From Clostridia bacterium (GTDB taxonomy: Bacteria; Bacillota; Clostridia; Christensenellales; Aristaeellaceae), in assembly GCA_017427165.1 (NCBI GenBank), contig JAFRTK010000129.1, positions 1-55,181 of the forward strand: 55,181 nucleotides of DNA. Reading direction: 5' to 3'. The translations under genes were made by a program, and so were the position numbers. Shown here piece by piece: positions 17,197 to 25,754 of this stretch (its first letter is position 1; each line of letters opens with the position of its first letter). Below the pieces are notes generated by a model, which searched no databases, was not told the origin of the DNA, and saw only the letters and a program-made list of their open reading frames with translations.

Positions 17197-18144
17197 ATGA
17201 TGATCGAGGATCAGGTAATGGACGCGCAGGAGCGGATCGGCTTCCGCCTCCGGGGACTGTATAACGGCTACGGATACAGCCGGTACCGGATGGGCAAGTT
17301 TGAGGAGTACGACCTGTACAGCCGGAACAAGGACTTCCTGTTTTCCGACAGCGTAATTACCTTTACGGATACGAACGGGCGCCTGATGGCGCTGAAGCCG
17401 GACGTGACGCTGTCCATTGTGAAGAACGGGCGGGACAATCCCGGGCAGATCCGCAAGGTGTACTACCATGAGAACGTATACCGCGTGACCAGCGCCGAGG
17501 ACGGCTTCCGCGAGCAGACCCAGGTCGGCGTGGAATGCATGGGCGATGTGGACGGCGCCTGCGTGGCTGAGGTGCTGAAGCTGGCGGCGGAAAGCCTGAA
17601 GCTGTGCGCGGATGAGTTCGTGCTGGAAGTGAGCCACCTGGACATCCTGAGCTCCTTTGTGGACGGGATTGCGCCGGACGCGGCCACGCGGGAGGCCATC
17701 CTGCACTGCGCCGGGGAGAAGAACCTGCACGGGATCCGCCGCATCTGCCGGGAAAACGGTATCGCGGAAGGCGCCGAGGAACCGCTGATCCAGCTGCTGA
17801 GCCTGTACGGCGCGCCAAAGGCCGTGATGCCCAAAATCCGGGCGCTGGCCGATGAAAACGGCGTCGGTGAAGCCGCGGCGGAGCTGGGACGCGCGGTGGC
17901 CGGATTTGCCGGCACCCCGATGGAAAACAAAATCCGCGTGGATTTCTCCGCAACGGGCGACACGAAGTACTACAACGGGATCGCCTTCAAGGGATTCATC
18001 AGCGGTGTTCCCGGCAGCGTTCTGTCGGGCGGGCAGTATGACCACCTGATGCGCCGGATGGGCCGGCGCGACAAGGCCGTGGGATTCGCGGTATTCCTGA
18101 ATATGCTGGAACGGCTGAACGAGGAGGCAGGGACCAATGCTTAA
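17197..18144 (+). CDS. hisZ: ATP phosphoribosyltransferase regulatory subunit HisZ
   Basis: HisZ is a catalytically inactive histidyl-tRNA synthetase paralogue that activates the short HisG and mediates histidine feedback. The 315 residues cover only the class II synthetase core: motif 2-like FTDTNGRLMALKPDVTLSIVK (about 54-74), YYHENVYRV, QVGVECMG and the late LSGGQYDHLMRRMG motif. The anticodon-binding domain is missing, as in all HisZ. GAGGTG (17183-17188) sits 8 nt before the ATG. It overlaps hisG by 8 nt, in agreement with a stoichiometric HisZ-HisG complex. Confidence 0.92.
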   Translation: MMIEDQVMDAQERIGFRLRGLYNGYGYSRYRMGKFEEYDLYSRNKDFLFSDSVITFTDTNGRLMALKPDVTLSIVKNGRDNPGQIRKVYYHENVYRVTSAEDGFREQTQVGVECMGDVDGACVAEVLKLAAESLKLCADEFVLEVSHLDILSSFVDGIAPDAATREAILHCAGEKNLHGIRRICRENGIAEGAEEPLIQLLSLYGAPKAVMPKIRALADENGVGEAAAELGRAVAGFAGTPMENKIRVDFSATGDTKYYNGIAFKGFISGVPGSVLSGGQYDHLMRRMGRRDKAVGFAVFLNMLERLNEEAGTNA

Positions 18145-18763
18145 CATCGCACTTCCCAAGGGCAGGTTGGGTGAAAAGGTTTACGCCATGTTTGCCGGGG
18201 CGGGTTTTGAGTGCCCCGCACTGCTGGAGAACAGCCGGAAGCTGATTTTTGACAACGAGGAAGCGGGAGTCCGCTATTTCTGGGTGAAGCCGTCAGACGT
18301 GGCGATTTACGTGGAACGCGGCGCCGCGGACATCGGCGTGGCCGGCAAGGACATCCTGCTGGAGTATCGGCCGGACGTGTACGAGCTGCTGGACCTGAAC
18401 GTGGGCAAATGCCGGATGGCCGTGGCCGCGCCGGAAGGATTCAAAGACAACCAGGACCGGACACTGCGGGTGGCGACGAAGTTCAGCCGCATTGCCCGGG
18501 ATTACTACACCTCCCTCGGGCGGGACATCGACATCATCCACCTGAACGGATCGATTGAGATTGCCCCGATCCTGGGACTGAGCGACGTGATCGTCGATAT
18601 CGTGGAGACGGGAACGACCCTGCGGGAAAACCACCTGGAGGTCATTGAAACCATCGTGCCGATCTCCGCCCGGCTGATCGCGAACAAGGCGGGATTCAAA
18701 TTCAAGACGGAACCGATTGAGCGGCTTGTGAATGAGCTCAGGAAGGAAGTGTCCCAGGAATGA
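18137..18763 (+). CDS. hisG: ATP phosphoribosyltransferase catalytic subunit, short form
   Basis: HisG joins ATP and PRPP, the first committed step of histidine synthesis. At 208 residues it is the short form (HisG-S) that lacks the C-terminal regulatory domain and needs HisZ. Motifs: IALPKGRLGEKVYAMF at the start, DIGVAGKDILLEY (about 71-83), RVATKFSRIARDY and the PRPP-binding loop DIVETGTTLREN (about 156-167). Shine-Dalgarno GGAGG lies at 18123-18127. Overlaps hisD by 4 nt (ATGA). Confidence 0.96.
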   Translation: MLNIALPKGRLGEKVYAMFAGAGFECPALLENSRKLIFDNEEAGVRYFWVKPSDVAIYVERGAADIGVAGKDILLEYRPDVYELLDLNVGKCRMAVAAPEGFKDNQDRTLRVATKFSRIARDYYTSLGRDIDIIHLNGSIEIAPILGLSDVIVDIVETGTTLRENHLEVIETIVPISARLIANKAGFKFKTEPIERLVNELRKEVSQE

Positions 18764-20037
18764 TCCGGATTATGAAATACGGCGAGACGCCGAACACAGA
18801 GATATTCGCCCGCAGCATGCCGACCGTGAACGTGACCGATACGGTGGCGGAGATTATCCGCAACGTACGCGAGAAGGGCGACAAGGCGCTGCGGGAATAT
18901 ACAAAGAAGTTTGACAAGGCTGCGGTACGGAGCCTGACCGTGACGAAAAAAGAAATGGAGGAAGGACTCCGGCAGGTGGAGCCGGAATTCATCGCCGTGC
19001 TGGAAAAGGCCGCGGCGAACATCCGGAAATTCCACAGCCGCCAGGTGCGGAACTCGTTCATCATCAATGACGAGGACGGCATCGTGATGGGCCAGAAAGT
19101 GATCCCCGTGGACCGTGCGGGCCTGTATGTGCCCGGCGGCACCGCGGCATATCCCTCCACCGTGCTGATGGACGTGATCCCCGCGAAGATCGCCGGGGTG
19201 AAGGAAGTCATCGTGACCACCCCTCCGGGACCGGACGGGAAGATCAATCCCGTGATTCTGGCGGCGGCGAAGATCGCCGGGGCAGACCGAATTGTGAAGG
19301 CGGGCGGCGCACAGGCTATCGCGGCGCTGGCATACGGAACGGAATCCGTGCCGAAGGTGGACAAGATTGTCGGACCCGGGAACGCGTTTGTGGCGGAAGC
19401 AAAGCGCCAGGTATACGGCGTGGTTTCCATTGACATGATCGCCGGGCCGAGCGAAATCCTGGTGGTAGCGGACGGAAAGAGCAACCCGGCTTACCTGGCG
19501 GCGGACCTGCTGAGCCAGGCGGAGCACGACAAGGTGGCCAGCGCGGTGCTGGTGACCGACTCCATGAAGCTGGCCAAAGCGGTGAGCAAGGAGCTGGAAA
19601 AGCAGCTGCCGGAACTGGAGCGTTACGAGATTGCCCGGGCGTCCATTGACAACAACGGCAAGATCATCGTGGCGGACGACCTGAAGAAGGCGATTGACAT
19701 CGCGAACGAGATCGCGCCGGAACACCTGGAACTGTGCGTGGACAATCCGTTTGACTACCTGGACAGCATCCGGCATGCCGGGTCCGTATTCATGGGCCGC
19801 AACTGCCCGGAAGCGCTGGGCGACTACCTGGCGGGACCGAACCACACGCTGCCCACGCAGGGAACGGCGAAGTTCTCCAGCCCACTGTCGGTGGATGACT
19901 TTGTGAAGAAAACGCAGTATACTTACTTCACGCGGGACGCGCTGGCACGGGTTGCGGAGGACGTGGACCTGTTCGCGCGGAAGGAAGGGCTGACCGCCCA
20001 CGCGCGCAGCGCCACCATCCGTACCCGGGAAGAATAA
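18760..20037 (+). CDS. hisD: Histidinol dehydrogenase
   Basis: HisD performs the last two oxidations, histidinol to histidine, using NAD and zinc. The 425 residues include VDRAGLYVPGGTAAYPSTVL (about 112-131), the PKVDKIVGPGNAFVAEAKR block, DMIAGPSEILVVAD, the Zn-ligand region LSQAEHDK and the C-terminal AGPNHTLPTQGTAKF. Full length for the family. It begins in the hisG stop. Confidence 0.97.
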   Translation: MIRIMKYGETPNTEIFARSMPTVNVTDTVAEIIRNVREKGDKALREYTKKFDKAAVRSLTVTKKEMEEGLRQVEPEFIAVLEKAAANIRKFHSRQVRNSFIINDEDGIVMGQKVIPVDRAGLYVPGGTAAYPSTVLMDVIPAKIAGVKEVIVTTPPGPDGKINPVILAAAKIAGADRIVKAGGAQAIAALAYGTESVPKVDKIVGPGNAFVAEAKRQVYGVVSIDMIAGPSEILVVADGKSNPAYLAADLLSQAEHDKVASAVLVTDSMKLAKAVSKELEKQLPELERYEIARASIDNNGKIIVADDLKKAIDIANEIAPEHLELCVDNPFDYLDSIRHAGSVFMGRNCPEALGDYLAGPNHTLPTQGTAKFSSPLSVDDFVKKTQYTYFTRDALARVAEDVDLFARKEGLTAHARSATIRTREE

Positions 20038-20064
20038 GAAGAATAATCAGGGAGACAGTGTGAT

Positions 20065-21123
20065 ATGAGCCGGTATTTTTCGGATAAGTACGCAACCCTG
20101 AAGGCATATGTTCCGGGCGAACAGCCGCGGAACCAGAAGTACATCAAGCTGAACACCAACGAGAATCCATATCCGCCGCACCCCGCAGTGGCGAAAGCGG
20201 CGGAGGAGGCTGCGAAGAGCCTGCAGCTCTATTCGGATACGGAAAGCACCAGCCTGCGGGCAGCCCTGACCAAACGACTGAATGTATCGATGGATGAGCT
20301 GATCATCACGAACGGATCGGACGAGGTGCTGAATTTCGCGTTTATGGCGTTCTGCGACAAGCATACGCCGGCAGTATTCGCGGATATCACCTACGGATTC
20401 TATCCGGTGTTCGCGCAGATTGACCAGGTGCCGTACCGGGAAATCCCGCTGCAGGACGACCTGACCATCCGGATTCAGGATTATTTCCAGGCAGCCGGGA
20501 CGATCTTCATCGCCAACCCGAACGCGCCGACAGCCATCGCCCTGAAACGGGAAGAGATTGTACAGATCCTGGAGCAGAATCCCTACAACGTGGTGGTTGT
20601 GGACGAGGCCTATGTGGACTTCGGCGCAGAAAGCTGCGTGCCGCTGATCCGGGAATATGACAACCTGCTGGTGACCCAGACGTTCTCCAAGAGCCGCAGC
20701 ATGGCAGGCGCGCGGCTGGGAATCGGCATCGCGAACCCGGAGCTGATCCGGGACCTGAAGACGGTGCAGTTTTCCACCAACCCCTACAACATCGACAGCG
20801 TGACCATGGCCGCCGGGACGGCGTGTGTGGAAAACGACGAGTACAACATGGAGAACTGCCGCAGGATCATTGAAACCCGGGAATGGGCGCGGCAGAAATT
20901 TGAGGAGCTGGGATTTGAGGTAACGCCTTCCCGGACCAACTTCCTGTTCGCAAGGCATCCGGAAATCTCCGGCGAAGACCTGTACCTGAAGCTGAAGGAA
21001 CAGGGAATCCTGATCCGCCACTTCAGCGTAGAGCGGATCAGGGATTACAACCGGATTACGATCGGAACCAGGGAAGACATGGAAACGGTGATTGAAAAGA
21101 TCAGCCGGATCCTGAAAGCATAA
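20065..21123 (+). CDS. hisC: Histidinol-phosphate aminotransferase
   Basis: A PLP-dependent class I/II aminotransferase that converts imidazole-acetol phosphate to histidinol phosphate. The 352-residue product has [12 protein letters not shown] at the N-terminus, TNGSDEVLN, the PNAPTA substrate loop, VVDEAYVDF and the PLP-lysine motif [14 protein letters not shown] (Lys near residue 211), then the late RTNFLFAR and [17 protein letters not shown] precedes the ATG. HisC is usually monofunctional, although some also transaminate aromatic amino acids. Confidence 0.95.
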   Translation: MSRYFSDKYATLKAYVPGEQPRNQKYIKLNTNENPYPPHPAVAKAAEEAAKSLQLYSDTESTSLRAALTKRLNVSMDELIITNGSDEVLNFAFMAFCDKHTPAVFADITYGFYPVFAQIDQVPYREIPLQDDLTIRIQDYFQAAGTIFIANPNAPTAIALKREEIVQILEQNPYNVVVVDEAYVDFGAESCVPLIREYDNLLVTQTFSKSRSMAGARLGIGIANPELIRDLKTVQFSTNPYNIDSVTMAAGTACVENDEYNMENCRRIIETREWARQKFEELGFEVTPSRTNFLFARHPEISGEDLYLKLKEQGILIRHFSVERIRDYNRITIGTREDMETVIEKISRILKA

Positions 21124-21137
21124 AGGAGGACTGCGGT

Positions 21138-21725
21138 ATGCGGCAGAGCGAGATCAGCCGGAAGACGGGCGAAACGGACGTCCTGGTTGCACTGGACCTG
21201 GACGGAACCGGCGAATACGCGATTGACACGGGAGTCGGATTCCTGAACCACATGCTGGAGCTGTTTGCCCGGCACGGCCGGTTTAACCTGCGGGTGACCT
21301 GCAAGGGAGACACCTGGGTGGACGACCATCACTCCACGGAGGATATCGGCATCGCCCTGGGCCAGGCCTTTGACAAGGCGCTGGGCGACCGGAAGGGGAT
21401 TACCCGGTACGGGAGCATGCTGCTGCCGATGGACGAGAGCCTGATTGAAAGCGCCGTGGATATTTCCGGACGGGGCATGCTGGCCTACGGGCTGGATATT
21501 CCGACGGAGAAGGTTGGGACTTTTGACACCGAGCTGGTGGAGGATTTCTTCCAGGCATTTGCCCAGAACGCGCGCTGCACGCTGCACATCCGCCAGCTGG
21601 CGGGGCGGAACAGCCACCACATCATTGAGGGCGCGTTCAAGAGCGTGGCCCGGAGCCTGCGGGCGGCCGTGAAGATTGATCCGGATACCGCGGGCGAGAT
21701 TCCCTCCACGAAAGGAGTACTGTGA
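21138..21725 (+). CDS. hisB: Imidazoleglycerol-phosphate dehydratase
   Basis: HisB removes water from imidazoleglycerol phosphate at a di-manganese site. The 195-residue monofunctional form carries the metal-binding motifs [31 protein letters not shown] and [14 protein letters not shown], and no phosphatase domain; the phosphatase step is supplied by the PHP gene at the end of the operon. AAGGAGG (21123-21129) lies 8 nt before the start. Confidence 0.96.
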   Translation: MRQSEISRKTGETDVLVALDLDGTGEYAIDTGVGFLNHMLELFARHGRFNLRVTCKGDTWVDDHHSTEDIGIALGQAFDKALGDRKGITRYGSMLLPMDESLIESAVDISGRGMLAYGLDIPTEKVGTFDTELVEDFFQAFAQNARCTLHIRQLAGRNSHHIIEGAFKSVARSLRAAVKIDPDTAGEIPSTKGVL

Positions 21726-22345
21726 TGACAGCCATCATTGACTATGGCGTCGGGAATTTGTTTTCCCTTCGCTCCTCCTTCGCGGCGATCGGCGAGGATG
21801 CCGAGGTGACCGCCGATCCGGAGCGGATCCGGTCGGCAGACCGGGTGATCCTTCCCGGCGTCGGCGCTTTTGAAGACGCCGCGCGCAAGCTGCGGGAAAG
21901 CGGACTGGATGAAGTGGTCCGGGAGGAGGCGGCGAAGGGAAAGCCGCTCCTGGGCATCTGCCTGGGAATGCAGATGCTGTTTGAGCGCAGCTATGAATAC
22001 GGCGAGCATCCGGGACTGGGACTGCTGAAGGGCGTGATCCGCCCAATGGCCGGACGGATTCCGGAGAACCTTAAGATTCCCCAGATGGGATGGAATGACC
22101 TGAAGATCAAAAAGGAATCCCCGCTGCTGAAGTATACCCGTGAGGGAGACTATGTGTACTTTGTGCACTCCTTCAGCGCGGTGGAATGCGAAGAATCCCT
22201 GCTGGCTACGGTGGAGTACGGTGAAGAGATTACCGCGTGCGTCGGCAAGGACAACGTGTTCGGCTGCCAGTTCCACCCGGAAAAGAGCAGCAATACGGGA
22301 CTGCAGATCCTGCGGGCCTTCTGTGAAACGGAGGGAATCGCATGA
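21725..22345 (+). CDS. hisH: Imidazole glycerol phosphate synthase glutaminase subunit
   Basis: HisH releases ammonia from glutamine and passes it to HisF. The 206-residue class I amidotransferase has IIDYGVGNLFSLRSSF at the start, LPGVGAFEDAA, the nucleophile motif LLGICLGMQMLFERS (Cys near residue 80) and the late His-Glu pair in GCQFHPEKSSNTG. The ATG at 21725 is 7 nt from AAAGGAG (21711-21717) and fits better than the GTG 3 nt upstream. It overlaps the hisB stop (TGATG) and shares 4 nt with hisA. Confidence 0.95.
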   Translation: MTAIIDYGVGNLFSLRSSFAAIGEDAEVTADPERIRSADRVILPGVGAFEDAARKLRESGLDEVVREEAAKGKPLLGICLGMQMLFERSYEYGEHPGLGLLKGVIRPMAGRIPENLKIPQMGWNDLKIKKESPLLKYTREGDYVYFVHSFSAVECEESLLATVEYGEEITACVGKDNVFGCQFHPEKSSNTGLQILRAFCETEGIA

Positions 22346-23055
22346 TCCTGTTTCCCGCGATTGATTTGTTTGAAGGCAAGGCGGTCCGCCTGTTCAAGGG
22401 CGACTACGCCCAGATGACCGTTTACAGCGAACATCCCGAAGAGATCGGGAAGGACTTTGCCGCCTGCGGCGCAACCCATGCCCACCTGGTGGACCTGGAA
22501 GGCGCAAAGAGCGGCGAGACGCCGAACCTGGAGACGGTGATCCGGATCCGGGAAAGCAGCGGCCTGTTCTGTGAGATCGGCGGCGGCATCCGGAGCATGG
22601 AGGTTGTGAAGCGCTACCTGGACGCCGGGCTGGACCGGGTGATCCTCGGAACGGCGGCAGTGGAGGACGAGAAGTTCCTGACCGCGGCGGTGGAAAAATA
22701 CGGGGAGAGGATCGCCGTGGGCGCGGACGTCCGGGACGGTTTTATCGCCGTGAAGGGATGGACGGAGAAGTCCGCCATCGGCCTGATGGATTTCTGCCGG
22801 AAGATGGAGAAGATCGGCGTGAAAACCCTGATCTGCACGGATATCTCCCGGGACGGCGCAATGCGCGGAACCAACCGCGAAATGTACAGGGAACTGTCCG
22901 AAGAACTGGGACTGCAGATTACGGCTTCCGGCGGGGTGTCCAGCCTGGAGGACGTGGAAAGCCTGCGGAAGATGAACCTGTACGGCGCGATTATCGGCAA
23001 GGCCTACTACACAGGCGATATTGACCTGAAGAAAGCATTAGAGGTGGCCCGGTGA
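22342..23055 (+). CDS. hisA: ProFAR isomerase HisA
   Basis: A TIM-barrel isomerase that opens the ring of ProFAR to PRFAR. The 237-residue protein has MILFPAIDLFEGKAVRL with the catalytic Asp in AIDL, AHLVDLEGA, EIGGGIRSME, RVILGTAAVED, a second catalytic Asp in TDISRDGAMRGTN, and the C-terminal ASGGVSSLEDV phosphate loop. GGAGGG (22330-22335) precedes the ATG. It starts 4 nt before the hisH end and ends 4 nt inside hisF. Confidence 0.96.
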   Translation: MILFPAIDLFEGKAVRLFKGDYAQMTVYSEHPEEIGKDFAACGATHAHLVDLEGAKSGETPNLETVIRIRESSGLFCEIGGGIRSMEVVKRYLDAGLDRVILGTAAVEDEKFLTAAVEKYGERIAVGADVRDGFIAVKGWTEKSAIGLMDFCRKMEKIGVKTLICTDISRDGAMRGTNREMYRELSEELGLQITASGGVSSLEDVESLRKMNLYGAIIGKAYYTGDIDLKKALEVAR

Positions 23056-23810
23056 TTACCAAGAGAATTATTCCCTGCCTGGACGTGAAGGACGGACGGG
23101 TGGTCAAGGGCGTGAATTTCCAGAACCTGGGGGATGTGGATTCCCCGGTGAAGCTGGCCAAGTATTACAGCGACTGCGGCGCGGATGAGCTGGTGTTCTA
23201 CGACATCACCGCCAGCGCGGAAGGACGGGCGCTGTTTACGGATATCCTGACGGAAACCGCGCGGACGGTGTTCATTCCGCTGACGGTTGGCGGAGGCATC
23301 AACACGACGGATGACTTTGACCGCGTGCTGAAGTGCGGCGCAGACAAGGTGTCGGTCAACTCCGGCGCAATCCGGGATCCCTCACTGGTGGGCAAGGCGG
23401 CCCGGCTGTACGGCGACCAGTGCGTGGTGCTGAGCGTGGACGTGAAGCGGGTGGACGGCGTGTTCCGGATCTTCGCCAAGGGCGGCCGGGAAAACACCGG
23501 GCTGGAAGCCATCGAGTGGGTCCGCCGCTGTGTCGGCGAAGGCGCTGGCGAGGTCGTGGTGAACTCCATGGACACGGACGGCGTGAAGCAGGGATTTGAC
23601 CTGGAACTGCTGGAGAAGGTGTGCAGCGCGGTGAAGGTGCCGGTGATCGCTTCCGGCGGCGCTGGGAAGATCGAGGACTTCATTACGCTGTTCAAAACGC
23701 TGCCCGGTGTCGACGCGGGGCTGGCGGCTTCCATCTTCCACTTCGGGGAAGTCCGGATTGCCGACCTGAAGCAGGAAATGCGGAGGAACGGAATCAGCGC
23801 GAGGATCTGA
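23052..23810 (+). CDS. hisF: Imidazole glycerol phosphate synthase cyclase subunit
   Basis: HisF is the TIM-barrel partner of HisH; it uses the delivered ammonia to form imidazoleglycerol phosphate and AICAR. The 252-residue product shows TKRIIPCLDVKDGRVVKGVNF (catalytic Asp in CLDV), PLTVGGGINTTDD, GADKVSVNSGA, SMDTDGVKQGFDLELL (second catalytic Asp) and ASGGAGKIEDF. The start codon is GTG, with GAGGTGG upstream. AICAR made here feeds purine synthesis; purC lies about 10 kb downstream but in a separate unit. Confidence 0.96.
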   Translation: MITKRIIPCLDVKDGRVVKGVNFQNLGDVDSPVKLAKYYSDCGADELVFYDITASAEGRALFTDILTETARTVFIPLTVGGGINTTDDFDRVLKCGADKVSVNSGAIRDPSLVGKAARLYGDQCVVLSVDVKRVDGVFRIFAKGGRENTGLEAIEWVRRCVGEGAGEVVVNSMDTDGVKQGFDLELLEKVCSAVKVPVIASGGAGKIEDFITLFKTLPGVDAGLAASIFHFGEVRIADLKQEMRRNGISARI

Positions 23811-23855
23811 ATCGGATCCCGATGAATATGAACAATAATAAAGGAGTAGAAAACC

Positions 23856-24503
23856 ATGCTGAATATCGATGAACTGAAGTTTGACGAAAAGGGACTGATT
23901 CCCGCGATTGTGACGGACGCGATCAGCGGCAAGGTGCTGACGCTGGCGTACATGAATAAGGAAAGCCTGAAGATCTCCATGGAGAAGGGGCTGACCTGTT
24001 TCTGGAGTCGGAGCCGGCAGGAACTGTGGCTGAAGGGCGAGACTAGCGGCAACTACCAGCATATCGTTTCCATCACGGCGGACTGCGACCGGGATGCCCT
24101 GCTGGTGAAGGTGGAGAAGGACGGTCCGGCCTGCCATACCGGCGCGGAATCCTGCTTCAACGACGAAGTGTGGGAGAGCGACGAGCTGCATGAGTTCACC
24201 TATGAAGGACTGATGAACCTGCTGATCGGCCGGAAGATCGAGAAGAAGGAAGGATCCTACACCACCTACCTGTTTGAAAAGGGACTGGACAAGATCCTGA
24301 AGAAGGTGGGCGAGGAGACCACGGAAGTGATCATCGCCGCGAAGGACAAGGACAAGAAGAACACCGTGTATGAAATCGCGGACCTGGCGTACCACGTCAT
24401 GGTGCTGATGATTGAAGCGGGGATCTCCCTGGAGGATATCCACCGGGAGCTGGCATCCCGCCATGTGATTGACAAGAAAGTGAAGCAGGAGAAAATGGTC
24501 TGA
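23856..24503 (+). CDS. hisI: Bifunctional PR-AMP cyclohydrolase/PR-ATP pyrophosphatase
   Basis: A HisIE fusion carrying out steps 2 and 3 of the pathway. Residues 1-110 are the HisI cyclohydrolase domain ([38 protein letters not shown], the Zn/Mg motif DCDRDALL and CHTGAESCF). Residues about 115-215 are the HisE pyrophosphatase domain ([20 protein letters not shown], then [12 protein letters not shown] and [10 protein letters not shown]). AAAGGAG lies 10 nt before the ATG. It abuts the PHP phosphatase gene, whose start overlaps its stop (TGATG). Confidence 0.96.
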   Translation: MLNIDELKFDEKGLIPAIVTDAISGKVLTLAYMNKESLKISMEKGLTCFWSRSRQELWLKGETSGNYQHIVSITADCDRDALLVKVEKDGPACHTGAESCFNDEVWESDELHEFTYEGLMNLLIGRKIEKKEGSYTTYLFEKGLDKILKKVGEETTEVIIAAKDKDKKNTVYEIADLAYHVMVLMIEAGISLEDIHRELASRHVIDKKVKQEKMV

Positions 24504-25234
24504 TGTTCGATCTTCACATGCATACCGTCTGGTCCGACGGGACGAATACGGCGGAGGAGATGGTACAGGAAGCAATCCGGAAGGGACTGGAAACCGTCGG
24601 GATTTCCGACCACAGCTCCGGGGACCCCTGCGGAATGACGCTGGAGCAGAGCGCGGACTACCGTGCGGAGATCGCCCGGCTGAAGGAAAAGTATGCCGGA
24701 CAGATCCGCGTGCTGTGCGGGCTGGAACGAGACTACTTTACCGATGACTTTGCTGATTACGATTACACGATCGGCTCGGTTCACTGGCTGGCCATGCCGG
24801 ACGGGCACCGTGTGCCCGTTGACTATATGGCGGAGAAGCTGCGGGAAGGTGCGGACAGGTATTTCGGCGGCGACTTCTATGCCCTGGCGGAAGCCTACTA
24901 CGCGATGATGGCCAAGGTAGTGGAAGTGACGAAATGCGACATCATCGGGCATTTTGACCTGATTACGAAATTCATTGAGCAGGATCCCGCGTTTGATACA
25001 AACCATCCGCGGTATGTCAAAGCCTGGCAGAAGGCAGCAGATGAGCTGCTAAAGACCGGGAAGCCCTTTGAGGTGAACACCGGCGCGATCTCCCGGGGAT
25101 ACCGGACAGCGCCGTATCCGGCGAAGGAGATCCGGGATTACATCCGGGCGCATGGCGGAAAGCTGATCATGTCCAGTGATGCGCACGCAAAGGAGAATAT
25201 CGCATTCAGGTTTGATGAATGGGAAGGGAAATAA
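24503..25234 (+). CDS. hisK: PHP-family histidinol-phosphatase
   Basis: PHP-type histidinol phosphatases dephosphorylate histidinol phosphate in Bacillota, where the HAD-type HisB phosphatase is absent. The 243-residue protein carries the PHP metal motifs: DLHMHTVWSDG at the N-terminus, GISDHSS, a Glu in GLERDYF, IIGHFDLITKF and the late SSDAH. The overlap with the hisIE stop, the absence of any other phosphatase in the operon and the terminator straight after it support the histidine role. The symbol hisK (also called hisJ) follows common usage. Confidence 0.9.
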   Translation: MFDLHMHTVWSDGTNTAEEMVQEAIRKGLETVGISDHSSGDPCGMTLEQSADYRAEIARLKEKYAGQIRVLCGLERDYFTDDFADYDYTIGSVHWLAMPDGHRVPVDYMAEKLREGADRYFGGDFYALAEAYYAMMAKVVEVTKCDIIGHFDLITKFIEQDPAFDTNHPRYVKAWQKAADELLKTGKPFEVNTGAISRGYRTAPYPAKEIRDYIRAHGGKLIMSSDAHAKENIAFRFDEWEGK

Positions 25235-25264
25235 GCAGGGGAGGAACCCTGCTTTTTCTTTTTT
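25235..25264 (+). terminator. Terminator of the histidine operon
   Basis: A 6-bp stem (gcaggg with ccctgc, loop gaggaa) is followed by a long T-rich run (25253-25264), directly after the stop codon. Confidence 0.88.
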
Positions 25265-25281
25265 ATTTGGAGTCGCTTCAG

Positions 25282-25512
25282 ATTGGGTGACTGTGTTCCG
25301 GGATACGAATTGCAATTGCGTTCTATAACGTTGCAGATACTGCCCGGCACGCTTCAGCCCAAGGAATTCCGTTCTTCGACACGGCTCGCGCCTGTATTCC
25401 GCACGCAGCAGATTCTAAGCTCTGTCTTCGGCTACGCCTCGCCAATCGCTAAGAACTGGCGTGCTTCATAACGTCTCTGAACGGAACACCTTGGGCTTAC
25501 GCTTGTCCCAAT
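25282..25512 (+). ncRNA. Nested-helix noncoding element (candidate structured RNA or small mobile element)
   Basis: The 520-nt gap 25235-25754 holds no credible gene but has strong nested complementarity. ATTGGG (25282-25287) can close with CCCAAT (25507-25512). Inside, CCGGG (25298-25302) pairs with CCCGG (25343-25347) and encloses tgcaa/ttgca and a cgtt/aacg hairpin with loop ctat. A second branch pairs the two 19-nt arms 25356-25374 and 25479-25497, with 17 of 19 matching; this encloses gcacgc (25401-25406) with gcgtgc (25459-25464) and further short pairings. Base composition is more AT-rich than the neighbours. Strand is uncertain. No Rfam class was recognised by eye. Confidence 0.5.
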
Positions 25513-25540
25513 TTCCTGCGTAACATATTTCCATATATGA

Positions 25541-25643
25541 AAAATCGAACGAAAGGAACCTATCCGGGGCTGCCTCCCGTTCTCCGCTGGAAACTATCCA
25601 ACGGATAGTTTTTCGGGCGTTCCGAACCTCTCCGTTCGATTTT
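25541..25643 (+). promoter_or_regulatory. Second hairpin domain with terminator-like stem
   Basis: aaaatcgaacg (25541-25551) pairs with cgttcgatttt (25633-25643). Inside, aaactatcc (25591-25599) and ggatagttt (25603-25611) form a 9-bp hairpin running into T (25609-25613). An earlier ctatcc (25560-25565) could pair with the same ggatag instead, giving mutually exclusive forms as in attenuators. It may end the RNA of the preceding element. No clear promoter was found between here and the VWA gene. Confidence 0.4.
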
Positions 25644-25754
25644 CGTTTTTACAAAACACTCTTAAAAAAGATGAAATCGCGGGAACTTTTTCGGATTCTG
25701 TGCGTCTGACAGGATGAGACCGGGAAAACCGGACACTGAAAGGAGAACACGGAG

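Noticed and set aside
25283-25471. 62-codon frame in the structured noncoding block
   Set aside because: No ribosome-binding site, no conserved features, and it lies across the nested helices.
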